Shown: positions 17,810 to 27,332 of the stretch, piece by piece
Position numbering within the stretch: position 1 is the stretch's first letter
Layout of the letters: each line of letters begins with the position of its first letter
NCBI GenBank assembly: GCA_047636495.1
Contig: JBLILH010000003.1
Span: 1 to 64,000, forward strand
Direction of reading: 5' to 3'
Source of the DNA: Endobugula sp047636495
GTDB lineage: Bacteria; Pseudomonadota; Gammaproteobacteria; Pseudomonadales; Cellvibrionaceae
DNA: 64,000 bases
Notes under the pieces: model-generated
What the model saw: the letters and a program-made list of their open reading frames with translations, nothing else
What the model was told of the DNA's origin: nothing
The model's database searches: none
Made by a program: the position numbers and the translations under genes

Positions 17810-18277
17810 CTAAATTTGGGATTGCTGATAGTTTTGCAAACCAATTTTATTGATTAAGCCGAGCTGTTGCTCCAACCAATGTGCATGATCATTTTCAGTA
17901 TCGTCTAGCTGTTTTGCTAGCATGTCACGGGTAACGTAATCGCTCTCTTCCTCACAAACTGCGATCGCTGCTCTTAGTCGGCCGGCTGTTTTATACTCCC
18001 AATCCAGATCACATTGCAGCATTTCTGGAACCGTGCTGCCAACATTCATCTGCTCTTGCTGATTGAGATTAGGGGTTGCTTCTAAAAAAAGAATACGCTT
18101 TATCATTTGATCAGCGTGTCCAGTTTCATCTTCCATTTCATGGTTAAGACGCTCATAAAGCTTATTCAGCCCCCAATCCTCATACATTCTTGAATGGATA
18201 AAATACTGATCACGGGCAGCAAGCTCGCCTGCCAAAAGACCTTTCAACGCATCAATTACTTTCTGACTACCTTTCAT
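17810..18277 (-). CDS. bfr: Bacterioferritin subunit, ferroxidase type (no haem ligand)
   Basis: The product has 155 residues, the family's usual length, and forms part of the 24-mer iron-storage shell. The di-iron ligands are in place: Glu18, Glu51, His54, and the C-terminal EN(D)H region that provides Glu/His. Met52, the axial haem ligand of classical Bfr, is Thr here (EDETGH). This subunit should therefore oxidise Fe(II) but not bind haem. It starts at the A of the upstream stop (TAATG), so it is translationally coupled to the partner subunit. A repeat element lies directly after its stop. Confidence 0.9.
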   Translation of the reverse strand: MKGSQKVIDALKGLLAGELAARDQYFIHSRMYEDWGLNKLYERLNHEMEDETGHADQMIKRILFLEATPNLNQQEQMNVGSTVPEMLQCDLDWEYKTAGRLRAAIAVCEEESDYVTRDMLAKQLDDTENDHAHWLEQQLGLINKIGLQNYQQSQI

Positions 18278-18750
18278 TAGTCTTCTCCGATCATGGTTTG
18301 TAAATAATTTTTAATGCCTGAGTTGTCAATTAACCACTGCTGAGTTTCCAGCCAATCGAGATTCTCCTCTTCTTCTTCAAGAATCTCTTGGAGTGCATCA
18401 CGAGACACAAAGTCTTGCGCTTCTTCACACGTTTTGATTGCTTCTCGCAGCTGTAAAATCACTTCGCCTGTCATGCGCATGTCATTGCTAATGATCTCCG
18501 GCACGTTTTCGCCGATATATAACTTGCCGAGGTCTTGCAGATTAGGCAGCCCTTCCAAGAATAAAATACGCCCAATGATTTCATCGGCTTTTTTCATGGC
18601 ATTGATGGATCGTTTGTAGGCGTTTTTGTTTAGATTTTCCAGTCCCCAGTTCTTACATATCCGCGCATGTAAAAAATACTGGTTGATAGAGGTGAGCTGC
18701 AATTTTAGCGCCGAGTTGAGCGCCTGATTAATTTCCGGTTTACCTTTCAT
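18277..18750 (-). CDS. bfr: Bacterioferritin subunit, haem-binding type (ferroxidase site lost)
   Basis: The product has 157 residues. The start is the ATG at 18750, which has AGGA upstream and gives the conserved MKGKPE; a longer GTG-type start adds unrelated sequence. The core is classical: INQYFLHARICKNWGL and GRILFLEGLPNLQDLGKLYIGENVPE. The ferroxidase ligands are replaced (Glu18 to Gln, Glu51 to Ala, His54 to Lys), whereas Met52, the haem ligand, is kept. It is the complement of the downstream subunit. Paired subunits of this sort form mixed shells in Neisseria and Magnetospirillum. A strong Fur box lies upstream. Confidence 0.9.
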   Translation of the reverse strand: MKGKPEINQALNSALKLQLTSINQYFLHARICKNWGLENLNKNAYKRSINAMKKADEIIGRILFLEGLPNLQDLGKLYIGENVPEIISNDMRMTGEVILQLREAIKTCEEAQDFVSRDALQEILEEEEENLDWLETQQWLIDNSGIKNYLQTMIGED

Positions 18751-18876
18751 GCTATTGATTCCTATTAAGATTAAATCATCTTGTCTCATTATCTGTAAGC
18801 ATAAAACATTGACATGTTTCAAGCAAATAAATGGTGATAAATTTTTTAGTTTTAAGATTTTTTTAACCATAAATCA

Positions 18877-18895
18877 GTTAATGATAATCATTGAC
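18877..18895 (-). promoter_or_regulatory. Fur box upstream of the bacterioferritin operon
   Basis: GTTAATGATAATCATTGAC matches 16 of 19 positions of the Fur consensus GATAATGATAATCATTATC, including the entire palindromic core. It is 127 bp upstream of the bfr start. The effect on transcription (repression, or indirect iron induction) cannot be read from sequence. Confidence 0.75.
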
Positions 18896-19815
18896 AATTA
18901 TATGCAATCACAGACAATAATGATGACCATTCATTCGAGAAATAGGAATAATTATCACGTACGTTTGCATTTGTGATGCCGTCACTGACCGGATAATAAA
19001 AACAGCATTACAAGAATATCATGGAACTTTTGAAAAAATAAAGCAGCGGTTAATTGTGGCGACTTGCTGTGGAAATGCGAAGAACGTCATTTTTTAATAA
19101 AAAATGATAAGCGTAAAGCCATAATTAGTATCTCACTCATACCGTTTCATCCTGCCTATGGCTTAACAAGTTTGTAGTAAGAAGCACGCAGAATAATGGG
19201 CATGCAGTTCGCCGAGATAAATCGGCAGAAGATTTAAGGTTGACGCCCTTTATCCAGTAAAGGCTGTAATAGGGAGTAGACCAAATACTGTTTAATGACG
19301 CATTACCTGATTTTGCCAAATAGTTTTTTCGGTACGCTGAGTAGATACTAATGTTTAAATTTTTTAAGAAAACACTTGAGCCAAGACTATTTTTTCAGGA
19401 CTTGCTGTGTTTTATTTCACAGATAGAATTCCTATAATATGATTAATAAATATATCTCAAGCCCTTTTAATAGTTTGCATCGCTGGTGCAGTTAGTGAGT
19501 TGCTAACGGCACTCGAACTCATGCCATAGAACAAAAATAGGCATCGGTAGCTGCATCCTAACAAATGAATGCCTGTCATTGATTTAAAGACTCAATAATG
19601 TGGCTAGCTTGATGAGATTTTTGATATTTTTCATTTATATCATTACAATCACTCGCTATTTCTGGTGTGCCAGAAAACACAATATAAGCATCTTCAAATT
19701 GGTTCATATGCATATTGCGCTGCTCTCTCGCCCAACACTTTTCAGTCGATTTTGCCATAAACCTTAATTTTAGGGGCAGAGTCCTATACCGATACGAAAT
19801 CTTGGACATATCACC
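18896..19815. other. Long intergenic region between bfr and rlmF
   Basis: About 900 bp without a convincing gene. A 77-codon minus-strand frame at 19576-19809 has an ATG, but no convincing ribosome-binding site and no recognisable domain. It directly abuts the divergent rlmF start and is rated unlikely (about 0.2). The rest is AT-rich and shows no repeat or RNA structure that I can support. Confidence 0.4.
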
Positions 19816-20805
19816 ATGAACACGCTGCGCCGAAGCAAAATCAAAAGCAAGCCTAACACCAAAGGCCTACACCCGAGGAATCTCCACAAACAGGGTTATG
19901 ACTTTGTATCTTTGATACAAGGCTACCCGTCACTATCGCCGCATGTTGAAACAAACGCTCACGGCAACCTCTCTATAGCATTTGATGACCCATCGGCCGT
20001 AAAAGCGCTAAATACCGCACTATTAAAATGCTACTACCACATTAACGACTGGGATATTCCGGAAGGGGCTCTTTGTCCGCCCATTCCCGGTAGAGTCGAC
20101 TACATTCATTACATAGCTGAATTGCTTGGATGTAACGAGTTAACGACTGAACAGACTGTTATTTCTCCCAAAGTCACCTTACTCGATATAGGCACGGGAG
20201 CTAATGGTATATACCCGCTATTAGCGTGTAAAGTATACGGCTGGCATTGTGTGGGCAGTGATATTAATACACAATCGCTCGACAATGTTAGTTCAATTAT
20301 TGCTCGCAACCCTTCTCTCAAAGACTACTTTACACTGCGCAGGCAACACGATAACAATCACATTTTTGACGGCATTATTCAAGCGGGGGAATACTTTGAT
20401 GTCAGCGTATGCAATCCCCCTTTCCATGCGTCTCAAGATGAGGCATTCAAAAGCAACCGGCGTAAATTCAACAACCTTACTCGTCATCGCAAACAACAGT
20501 CGACGACGGGGTTTAATAACAACACCCATCACAAATCAATATCCGCCCCTTCCACACTCAATTTTGGTGGTCTAGAAGCAGAGCTTTGGTGCAAGGGTGG
20601 TGAACGAGTGTTCCTTAAAAAATTAATAAAAGAAAGCCAGGCATTTTCAAATCAATGCCGCTGGTTTACTAGCCTGATTTCAAAAAATGACAATGTGAAG
20701 CCTGCAAAAAAATGGCTGGATAAACTGGGTGCCTCGGAGGTACGAGAAATAAAAATGGCACAGGGGAATAAGATGACACGCATATTGGCTTGGACATTTA
20801 TTTAA
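19816..20805 (+). CDS. rlmF: 23S rRNA (adenine1618-N6)-methyltransferase
   Basis: The product has 329 residues. RlmF methylates A1618 of 23S rRNA using S-adenosylmethionine. It has the family's basic N-terminus and GLHPRNLHKQGYDF opening, the SAM-binding motif LLDIGTGANGIYPLL (~129-143), VGSDI, and the catalytic NPPF motif (CNPPFHAS) of N6-adenine methyltransferases. C-terminal GGERVFLKKLIKES and MAQGNKMTRILAW are also characteristic. It starts with ATG and is monocistronic, followed by radD on the same strand after 263 bp. Confidence 0.95.
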   Translation: MNTLRRSKIKSKPNTKGLHPRNLHKQGYDFVSLIQGYPSLSPHVETNAHGNLSIAFDDPSAVKALNTALLKCYYHINDWDIPEGALCPPIPGRVDYIHYIAELLGCNELTTEQTVISPKVTLLDIGTGANGIYPLLACKVYGWHCVGSDINTQSLDNVSSIIARNPSLKDYFTLRRQHDNNHIFDGIIQAGEYFDVSVCNPPFHASQDEAFKSNRRKFNNLTRHRKQQSTTGFNNNTHHKSISAPSTLNFGGLEAELWCKGGERVFLKKLIKESQAFSNQCRWFTSLISKNDNVKPAKKWLDKLGASEVREIKMAQGNKMTRILAWTFI

Positions 20806-21068
20806 AAGGTTGTATAAGTGGGGATAGATACAACTTTTAATCACGATGGACGGCCTAAAGGTTTTTTTCCTCGTAATGAAGTGACAATCTGCTTATATTT
20901 CACAGCGGTCTCTTCTGACTCTTCAGACTCTTCAAACGAATGACCGCCAACAGCTCTGACTATAGATCTGCTTTGATTATGTCGATAAGTTGTTCACGTA
21001 TAAAATATCTAAATCACCCTCGTCGTTATGATACTGTAGTTTCACCCCTTTCCCAGACTCCACGCATT

Positions 21069-22835
21069 ATGAGCCAGGCTTTCATATTACGAGACTACCA
21101 AACTCGCGCTGTTGAGGCGGCGGTAGAGCACTTCCGTCGTGGCGATGATCCGGCGGTGATTGTATTGCCTACCGGTGCAGGTAAAAGCTTAGTGATTGCT
21201 GAGTTAAGTCGACTGGCAAAGGGGCGCGTCATTTGCCTTGCGCATGTCAAAGAGTTAGTTGAGCAAAATCACGCTAAGTTTCTTGCTACGGGTTCAGCAG
21301 CGGGTATTTTTTCGGCAGGACTCAGCCAAAAAAACAGCAGCGCAAAAACGGTCTTTGCGAGTATTCAGTCCCTTTCGGCGAACCTAGACTCTTTTCAAAC
21401 CCCTGCCAGCCTAATTATTATTGACGAATGCCATCGAGTGGGCATAGACGACAGCGGTCAATACTATAAAGCGCTGGCGCATTTTCGCACGCTTAATCCT
21501 ACCGTAAAAATTCTTGGCTTAACCGCTACACCTTATCGATTAGGCAGCGGCTGGATTTATCAGCATCATTACCATGGTTATACACGACCCTGCACTACCT
21601 CTTTTTTTAAACAATGTATCTTCGAACTGCCACTCCAGCACATGGTGAAAAACAACTATTTAACGCCGCCCATTCATTATGATGCTGCGATTGCGCACTA
21701 TGATTTTAGTTTGTTGACGGAAAGCGTAGACGGCGAACACAGCACCGATGATATCGCCTTAAATGAACTCATCCACAAGTACCCACGGGTAACAAAGGCG
21801 GTCACCGAGCAAATTATTCAGCTTAGTCAAGACCGTCAAGGCGTGATGATTTTTGCTGCGACCATAGATCACGCACAAGAAATTACCGGTTATTTGCCTA
21901 ATGACCAAGCTGTCTTGATCACCGGCACGACAAAAATAACCCAACGTGACGCGCTAATAGCCGCGTTTAAAGCCAAAAAAATTAAGTACCTGGTGAACGT
22001 GTCGGTATTGACAACGGGCTTTGATGCGCCGCACGTGGATGTTATTGCCATTTTGCGTCCCACTCAATCCATCAGTTTATTTCAACAAATGGTAGGTCGT
22101 GGCTTGCGCCTGAGCCCGGGGAAAAAGGATTGCTTGGTATTGGATTATACCAATAATGGTTACAATATTTTTCAACCCGAAATTGGCGAAAAAAAACCCA
22201 CAGAAGATTCCGTTGCGGTTCAAATCCATTGCCCTGAATGCGCTTTTGCGAATGCATTTTGGGGGAGAAAAGACGCAGCAGGTAATATTCTTGAGCATTT
22301 TGGGCGTCGCTGTCATGGCTTGATTAACACCCCCGAAGGCCCAGACGTAGAGGGGCAATGCACTTACCGTTTTCGCTTCAAACACTGTCCTTATTGCCAC
22401 CAAGAAAACGATATTGCCGCTAGACAATGCCAGCAGTGCTCAGAGAAATTAATTGACCCCGATGATTTATTAAGAAGTGCGTTAAATTTAAAAAACAATA
22501 AAGTACTGCGTTGCTCTGCCATTACGCCTGAGATTATCTGGGCGGACAAGTGTTTACGCGTCACCTACCACGACGAAGACGGCCTCACGTTAGTGGAAAT
22601 CTTCCGCTTTAATGATAAAAATTCGAGACAAGCCTTTAACGATTTATTTTCACGAAGAATAGCTAACGGCAGTCAATCGATTCAATTCAACTCACTTGAC
22701 GAGGTGGAGGGGTTTTTACCTTACCTACCTGCACCTGACTTTGTTATAGCCAAAAAGCAAAAGCAGTACTGGCGAGTGACCGAACGGTTATTTGATTACC
22801 TAGGTCCTTACCGAAAAGCGAATGAGCTTAGTTAA
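21069..22835 (+). CDS. radD: RadD/YejH-type superfamily 2 DNA helicase-like ATPase
   Basis: The product has 588 residues when started at the ATG at 21069 (MSQAFILRDYQ), matching the usual ~586; an upstream extension to 20940 looks spurious. Walker A is LPTGAGKS, Walker B is DECH, motif III is LTATPYRLGSG, motif V is VLTTGFDAPHVD and motif VI is QMVGRGLRLSPGK. Zinc-binding Cys clusters (CPEC..., CPYC...CQQC) occupy the C-terminal third. RadD helps process crossover intermediates and supports double-strand break tolerance. No operon partner is visible. Confidence 0.92.
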   Translation: MSQAFILRDYQTRAVEAAVEHFRRGDDPAVIVLPTGAGKSLVIAELSRLAKGRVICLAHVKELVEQNHAKFLATGSAAGIFSAGLSQKNSSAKTVFASIQSLSANLDSFQTPASLIIIDECHRVGIDDSGQYYKALAHFRTLNPTVKILGLTATPYRLGSGWIYQHHYHGYTRPCTTSFFKQCIFELPLQHMVKNNYLTPPIHYDAAIAHYDFSLLTESVDGEHSTDDIALNELIHKYPRVTKAVTEQIIQLSQDRQGVMIFAATIDHAQEITGYLPNDQAVLITGTTKITQRDALIAAFKAKKIKYLVNVSVLTTGFDAPHVDVIAILRPTQSISLFQQMVGRGLRLSPGKKDCLVLDYTNNGYNIFQPEIGEKKPTEDSVAVQIHCPECAFANAFWGRKDAAGNILEHFGRRCHGLINTPEGPDVEGQCTYRFRFKHCPYCHQENDIAARQCQQCSEKLIDPDDLLRSALNLKNNKVLRCSAITPEIIWADKCLRVTYHDEDGLTLVEIFRFNDKNSRQAFNDLFSRRIANGSQSIQFNSLDEVEGFLPYLPAPDFVIAKKQKQYWRVTERLFDYLGPYRKANELS

Positions 22836-22969
22836 TCACACCAAACACTCTTAACACTGACTAACATCCCTTACCCCCTTACCAGGACAGGCACTCTTCA
22901 AGCAAACAACAAGAAACACGAACTCAATACCTTGGTCAGTCTTACGTCGTTAACAAACAGACTTTATAG

Positions 22970-23262
22970 CTACGCATGTCTCGCTAGAATATTATCCATC
23001 TCTGACAGTGCAGAAGTTCGTTCTTCAGTTCCTTCGTCGGTGAGACTTATGCGCAAACAATTACCGTACTTGTGTTGCGCAGCAAATAGCGCCCCCGGGG
23101 TTATGGTAATACCCTTTTCCTTGGCTTGGCGATACAGCTCAGTGGTGCTTACTCACGGAGGTAGCTCAAGCCATAATGTCAGACCACCCGCCGGCCGAGT
23201 CCAGTTTAATACGCTCGGTATTAATGTCGGAATAACGTGTTGACGTTCTCGACACTGTGTTG
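22970..23262 (-). pseudogene. C-terminal remnant of a MocR-type (GntR/aminotransferase) regulator
   Basis: The minus-strand frame reads LNWTRPAGGLTLWLELPP, stop, then ELYRQAKEKGITITPGALF and HKYGNCLRISLTDE to a final TAG. This is the C-terminal aminotransferase-like end of MocR regulators, which control PLP or amine metabolism genes. It has an internal TGA and no N-terminal two-thirds. It is flanked by two near-identical 15-bp motifs (AGGACAGGCACTCTT at 22884-22898; AGGACAGGGACTCTT at 23302-23316), suggesting element-mediated decay. Confidence 0.75.
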
Positions 23263-24084
23263 ACAACGGTAAGCGTTTCTTTCACAGAAACAAGGACAAC
23301 AAGGACAGGGACTCTTAAAATAGAATGAGTGAGAGTCGCATGATTGGCCGAATAATTTTTCGTGATGTAATCATCTTATCAAGAAGTGAATGAGTTAACG
23401 TTCGCTATAAATTAAAAGACAAGAAAAACACCTTAACTTATACTATGGCACTGAACGATGCAAAAACATTCACTGGCGAAAACAAAACTCACACCACAAA
23501 AAAAGTTCTTACTCAACTTATATAAGCGGCGCGTAATGTATACAAAAAATGTTGCGTGGCGCCTAGCATTGATCCGCTTAGCGACCGTTATGGTTCGCTA
23601 TATAAGCTATGCAAAAAAAACGATGGATTACTTGATTAAATACAAGAGCATTCGACAAGACTGTCATATGCTCTTGAAAAACGCCAAAGTCATCAACTGA
23701 TTTTAGCGCCGCTTAATTTTAATGGTGAACGCTTGCTCTACGACATTGATACGGCTATGAAAACATAGGTAGCTCAAGCGCCTATAAAACTTGATAAACG
23801 GTGATATAATAAAGGTGCGCTATGATTGATGAGTTTTTTCATGTGCGACGCTATATTGCCGAGCATTATGAAAAGACTGATGCGCTGGTGGCGGAGTTCG
23901 ACCTGGCCTCGTTTGACTTGATAAAATTACAAATTAAATTCATTCACCGTTAGCGGATAGCTGCTGGATAACTACTGGAGAGTTAATACAGTTTTTTGGA
24001 TTGGTGAGAAGGTGAAGGTGCTATGAACTATTCACATGTCAAAGCGGGGGAAGCCAAATGACACCCCCATATTTTTTTGATGCC
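23263..24084. other. Decayed intergenic region after radD
   Basis: Apart from the pseudogene to its left and a 43-codon frame at 23822-23953, nothing coding can be supported. An 80-codon plus-strand frame at 23458-23700 is Lys/Arg/Tyr-rich with no domain and is probably fortuitous. Sequence around 23520-23610 has short GGCGC and TATATAAGC repeats. Confidence 0.4.
23822..23953 (+). CDS. Very small ORF, unknown
   Basis: The frame has 43 codons, MIDEFFHVRRYIAEHYEK onward, with AAGGTG seven bases before the ATG. The composition is protein-like (amphipathic helix, acidic and aromatic). No family is recognised. It may be the surviving 5' end of a longer decayed gene, since the surrounding ~1 kb carries other debris. 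Confidence 0.3.
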   Translation: MIDEFFHVRRYIAEHYEKTDALVAEFDLASFDLIKLQIKFIHR

Positions 24085-24369
24085 TTAAAAAGAATTCAGT
24101 ACCACGCCAGCATGAGGATGGATCGCATCGCCATCAACCACTCCCGCATCAATCATTTTACCAAAGACCATTTTTATGGTGTCCTCTGCGGCATCCATTG
24201 TGGCTTGATCTGGGTATCTCGCAAGAACAACGCCTTTACCGTTACCGTATGAAACCATATCGATAGAGTCTGCGCCGACGCCTTCGAGTTCACTTCGAAG
24301 ACTTTCTGCAATGGTTCCTGCCTGATCCATATCTGATGCTGCGAAACGTGTGATCGTGTAAACTGCCAT
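24085..24369 (-). CDS. Small conserved-looking protein, dimeric alpha/beta-barrel type
   Basis: The product has 94 residues and starts at an ATG preceded by AGGAATATACA. The pattern of strand (VYTITRFAA), helix (QAGTIAESLRSELEG), strand (DSIDMVSYG), strand (GVVLARYPDQ) and helix (ATMDAAEDTIKMVFGKMI) resembles ferredoxin-like/ABM-type small proteins. The function is unknown. It is divergent from yihY, with 247 bp between them. Confidence 0.6.
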   Translation of the reverse strand: MAVYTITRFAASDMDQAGTIAESLRSELEGVGADSIDMVSYGNGKGVVLARYPDQATMDAAEDTIKMVFGKMIDAGVVDGDAIHPHAGVVLNSF

Positions 24370-24616
24370 TGTATATTCCTATATATTAAGTGTATTTGAT
24401 ATTACTGCCAGCCATATTGGGAGGCGGTTAACATGGTTATGCCTAACGACTATACTCGACATACGCCTTAAAAACATACCCACGGACAGCGTCTGTTCAT
24501 GCGGCAATGCTAGTCATTGTACGATATTTCATGGTGCGGCGCATATTCGCCCATAAGTATTCGTGCGCGGGTATTTCAAGGTAAACTAGCCCTACATCGT
24601 AAAAGAGCACACCGTT

Positions 24617-25885
24617 ATGGATCTACAGTCTTTAATCAAAAAGTCGCGCTATATTGGTCGAGAAGTATTTGGCTTCGCCCGCAACCTAGGCTTAGAGTTT
24701 ATCGATAAGGGCTGCCAAAAGAACGCTGCAGCGTTAACCTACATGACATTGTTTGCCTTAGTGCCCTTGCTGACGGTGACGTTTTCGATGTTTTCGGTGA
24801 TACCGGCCTTTAATGGGGTTGCCGACCAGTTACAAGGTGTCATTTTTGACAATTTTGTGCCCGAAACCGGTGAAGAGGTAAAAGGTTACCTTTCGGATTT
24901 TTCTACCCAGGCACGCAACCTAACCGGCATTGGTGTGGGCATGTTGGTAGTCACAGCGTATTTGATGCTCACCAACATTGAAAAAGCGTTTAATGCCATA
25001 TGGGGCGTAAAGCAGGCGCGCAAAGGTTTGTCGAGCTTTTTGTTGTACTGGGCGGTATTGAGTCTTGGTCCCTTCTTGCTCGGCGCAGGTCTGTTGGTGA
25101 GTACTTATTTGTTGTCGCTGCGCTTAGTGGTACAGGAGTATGATCAACTCGGCGTCACTCCTCTATTATTTCAAATCATCCCCTTGCTGATGACTATGAT
25201 GGCTTTCACGCTGCTATTTGCGGCGGTGCCCAATTGCCGGGTGCCGATGCGCTTCGCATTTTTCGGCGGTTTTGCTACAGCCATCTGTTTTGAGTTACTG
25301 AAGGCGGGCTTTAGTGCAGCGGTATCCAATACAGACTTTAAGCTTATTTACGGCGCATTTGCGATCGTGCCATTGTTTTTATTGTGGGCTAATTTACTGT
25401 GGACAATCGTGTTGGCTGGCGCGTTGTTTGTGCGTACCTTATCGGAACACAATTATGGAACGGGGAATGCTCGTTTATCTGATATTCGGGCAATATTACA
25501 ATGCTTGGGGATGTTTAGGGCTAAGTCTCAAACGGGGGACATTGTTTCCGACAAGGATTGCTTAAATACTGGAGTTAGCCTTGTGCATTGGCAAACTCTG
25601 CGCTCGTTATTGGTAAAAAACAAATGGATCGCGGTGACCGACAATGGCGCATATTCGCTATGCAGAGACTTACAATCAGTCACGATGTGGGATGTTGCGT
25701 GTCTAGTCGATATGCCCATCAACGAATCTATTCCAGATAAAACCCTTATTACATTAGACCGGTATACTGAGAACTGGTTGAGTGACTATTTTTCGCGTCG
25801 CGAGAATATTCAAGAATACGCTCGAGATACTTTTGCGGTTACTTTAGAAGATTTATTTACCCAGAAGAAAGCTACTCAGGGTTAA
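24617..25885 (+). CDS. yihY: YihY/BrkB-family inner-membrane protein
   Basis: The product has 422 residues. The YihY domain covers ~30-280 with six hydrophobic helices and family motifs: KNAAALTYMTLFALVPLL, NIEKAFNAIWGVKQ, GPFLLGAG, YGAFAIVPLFLLWANLLWTIVLAGA. A ~140-residue cytosolic tail has a winged-helix look. The family was once misnamed RNase BN; its transport or envelope role is unsettled. The stop overlaps the convergent HD-GYP stop by 3 bp. Confidence 0.9.
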   Translation: MDLQSLIKKSRYIGREVFGFARNLGLEFIDKGCQKNAAALTYMTLFALVPLLTVTFSMFSVIPAFNGVADQLQGVIFDNFVPETGEEVKGYLSDFSTQARNLTGIGVGMLVVTAYLMLTNIEKAFNAIWGVKQARKGLSSFLLYWAVLSLGPFLLGAGLLVSTYLLSLRLVVQEYDQLGVTPLLFQIIPLLMTMMAFTLLFAAVPNCRVPMRFAFFGGFATAICFELLKAGFSAAVSNTDFKLIYGAFAIVPLFLLWANLLWTIVLAGALFVRTLSEHNYGTGNARLSDIRAILQCLGMFRAKSQTGDIVSDKDCLNTGVSLVHWQTLRSLLVKNKWIAVTDNGAYSLCRDLQSVTMWDVACLVDMPINESIPDKTLITLDRYTENWLSDYFSRRENIQEYARDTFAVTLEDLFTQKKATQG

Positions 25886-27084
25886 ATAAAATCTCTCAAC
25901 TTAATACCATAGCTTTCAGCGTACACCGCTTTTACAATATGCCGACCACAGCGTTCATCTGCCAGATTAATCGCAAGCTTATTCACATAACGTCTGATCT
26001 TTAAGTCATACATCTGTATGACTTTGGGTTTTTTGGGGTCGTCGGGGTTCGCTTCAAGTACTACCGCTAATTTTTGCTTATCTAGTTCTACTACACTACC
26101 GACAGGATAAACGCCCATCGCATGTATAAAGTAGTGAACCAATTGTTTATCTAAGTGCCCTTCTTCACTCCATTCCATGAGTTTTTTAAAGGCTACGGTA
26201 GGCGCCATCCCTTTGTGGTAGACCCGTTCAGCGGTAATGGCATCATAGACATCAACCACTGAAGCCATGCGACTATGAACAGGAATCTCATCGCCAGAGA
26301 GCCCACGAGGATACCCCCCACCATCTATGCGCTCATGATGTTGGGCACAAATATCCAGCATAATAGTGGTGATTGAAGGGATATCTTGGAGTAATTCTTC
26401 GCCATAGGTCACGTGCATTTTCATCTCCTCCCACTCTGCGGGCAAGAGTTTACCTGGCTTATGCAAAATCTCATCGGCTATACGAATTTTACCCAGATCG
26501 TGAAGTAACGCGCCGGCCACCATTTCTTGTAATGTGTCTCCGCTATAACCCATGGTATGCGCCAAGATACCCATCAACACACTCACGTTAAATGAATGCT
26601 CCATTAGGTAACGGTCTTTTTGTCTTAATTGGGTAACACAGACAAGCGCATTGTGGTTCTGACTCAGTGATTCAATCATTTGGCCAGATATTTTAGTGAA
26701 TTCGGCAAGCTCTAGCGCATTGCCCATTTTAATATCCGACATGCAGCGGCTAATAAGCTCTGTCGCTTCAGACTGCATGACTTTGGCATGTTCCATCTCT
26801 TTGGTAAAAGGCGCTTTAGGCACGGGAAGAGGTTGAGTCACTGTCGCCTTAGCAGGCTGGACATCTTTACCTAAAGAGGTATCAATATAGATATTTGTCA
26901 CTCCCAACGCGCGAATTTTCTCGATGACCTCCGCTCGGTTGACCATACCCTGGCGGCTAAAATTCTTATTAGGCACCCAATCATTCTTACCATCGGTAAT
27001 GAACATACCCATTTGCAACTGATCAATGGAGATCTGCTTGATGGATGGATTCATACCCTGATCACTACTGTGGTTGTTTGCCAT
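25882..27084 (-). CDS. HD-GYP cyclic-di-GMP phosphodiesterase with DUF3391 N-terminus
   Basis: The product has 400 residues. The N-terminal ~130 residues match the DUF3391-type module (ISIDQLQMGMFIT). The HD-GYP domain covers ~165-340: HSFNVSVLMG, HDLGKIRIADEIL (HD), the GYP motif HHERIDGGGYPRGLSGDE, and SVVDVYDAITAERVYHKG. The metal and GYP residues appear complete, so hydrolysis of c-di-GMP is likely and would promote motile over sessile behaviour. It has no receiver or membrane segment. It is convergent with yihY. Confidence 0.9.
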   Translation of the reverse strand: MANNHSSDQGMNPSIKQISIDQLQMGMFITDGKNDWVPNKNFSRQGMVNRAEVIEKIRALGVTNIYIDTSLGKDVQPAKATVTQPLPVPKAPFTKEMEHAKVMQSEATELISRCMSDIKMGNALELAEFTKISGQMIESLSQNHNALVCVTQLRQKDRYLMEHSFNVSVLMGILAHTMGYSGDTLQEMVAGALLHDLGKIRIADEILHKPGKLLPAEWEEMKMHVTYGEELLQDIPSITTIMLDICAQHHERIDGGGYPRGLSGDEIPVHSRMASVVDVYDAITAERVYHKGMAPTVAFKKLMEWSEEGHLDKQLVHYFIHAMGVYPVGSVVELDKQKLAVVLEANPDDPKKPKVIQMYDLKIRRYVNKLAINLADERCGRHIVKAVYAESYGIKLRDFI

Positions 27085-27332
27085 TGGATAAAAGACCTAA
27101 AACTCTGCTCTCACCTAGTATAAGACTGATTTTTCGTTATCACCAATAAGATGTAGGTATATAAGGATATTTCTTATCACGCTAGCGTATATAAGAAACA
27201 AGGGCCTTTTTTATTGTCAGTTATAGCGAGTCGCTTTCGCTAGGCTGCTACGCTAGCGCACTCAATAACCGCTATAGCATATATAACAGGCGGTAAAGCG
27301 AATAAGGACCCAAAGGGATACTATAGGATAAT

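Noticed and set aside
20940..21068. N-terminal extension of RadD
   Set aside because: The added 43 residues have no family match and the ATG at 21069 gives the standard RadD length.
22932..23243. 103-codon plus-strand frame
   Set aside because: The minus strand of this stretch reads as a recognisable MocR-type C-terminus, so the plus frame is its shadow.
23458..23700. 80-codon plus-strand frame
   Set aside because: No domain, weak start context, Lys/Tyr-rich composition typical of AT-rich noncoding DNA.
27181..27300. Inverted repeat upstream of the ABC exporter as a MITE
   Set aside because: The pairing is short and imperfect and there are no matching ends or target duplication elsewhere in the window.
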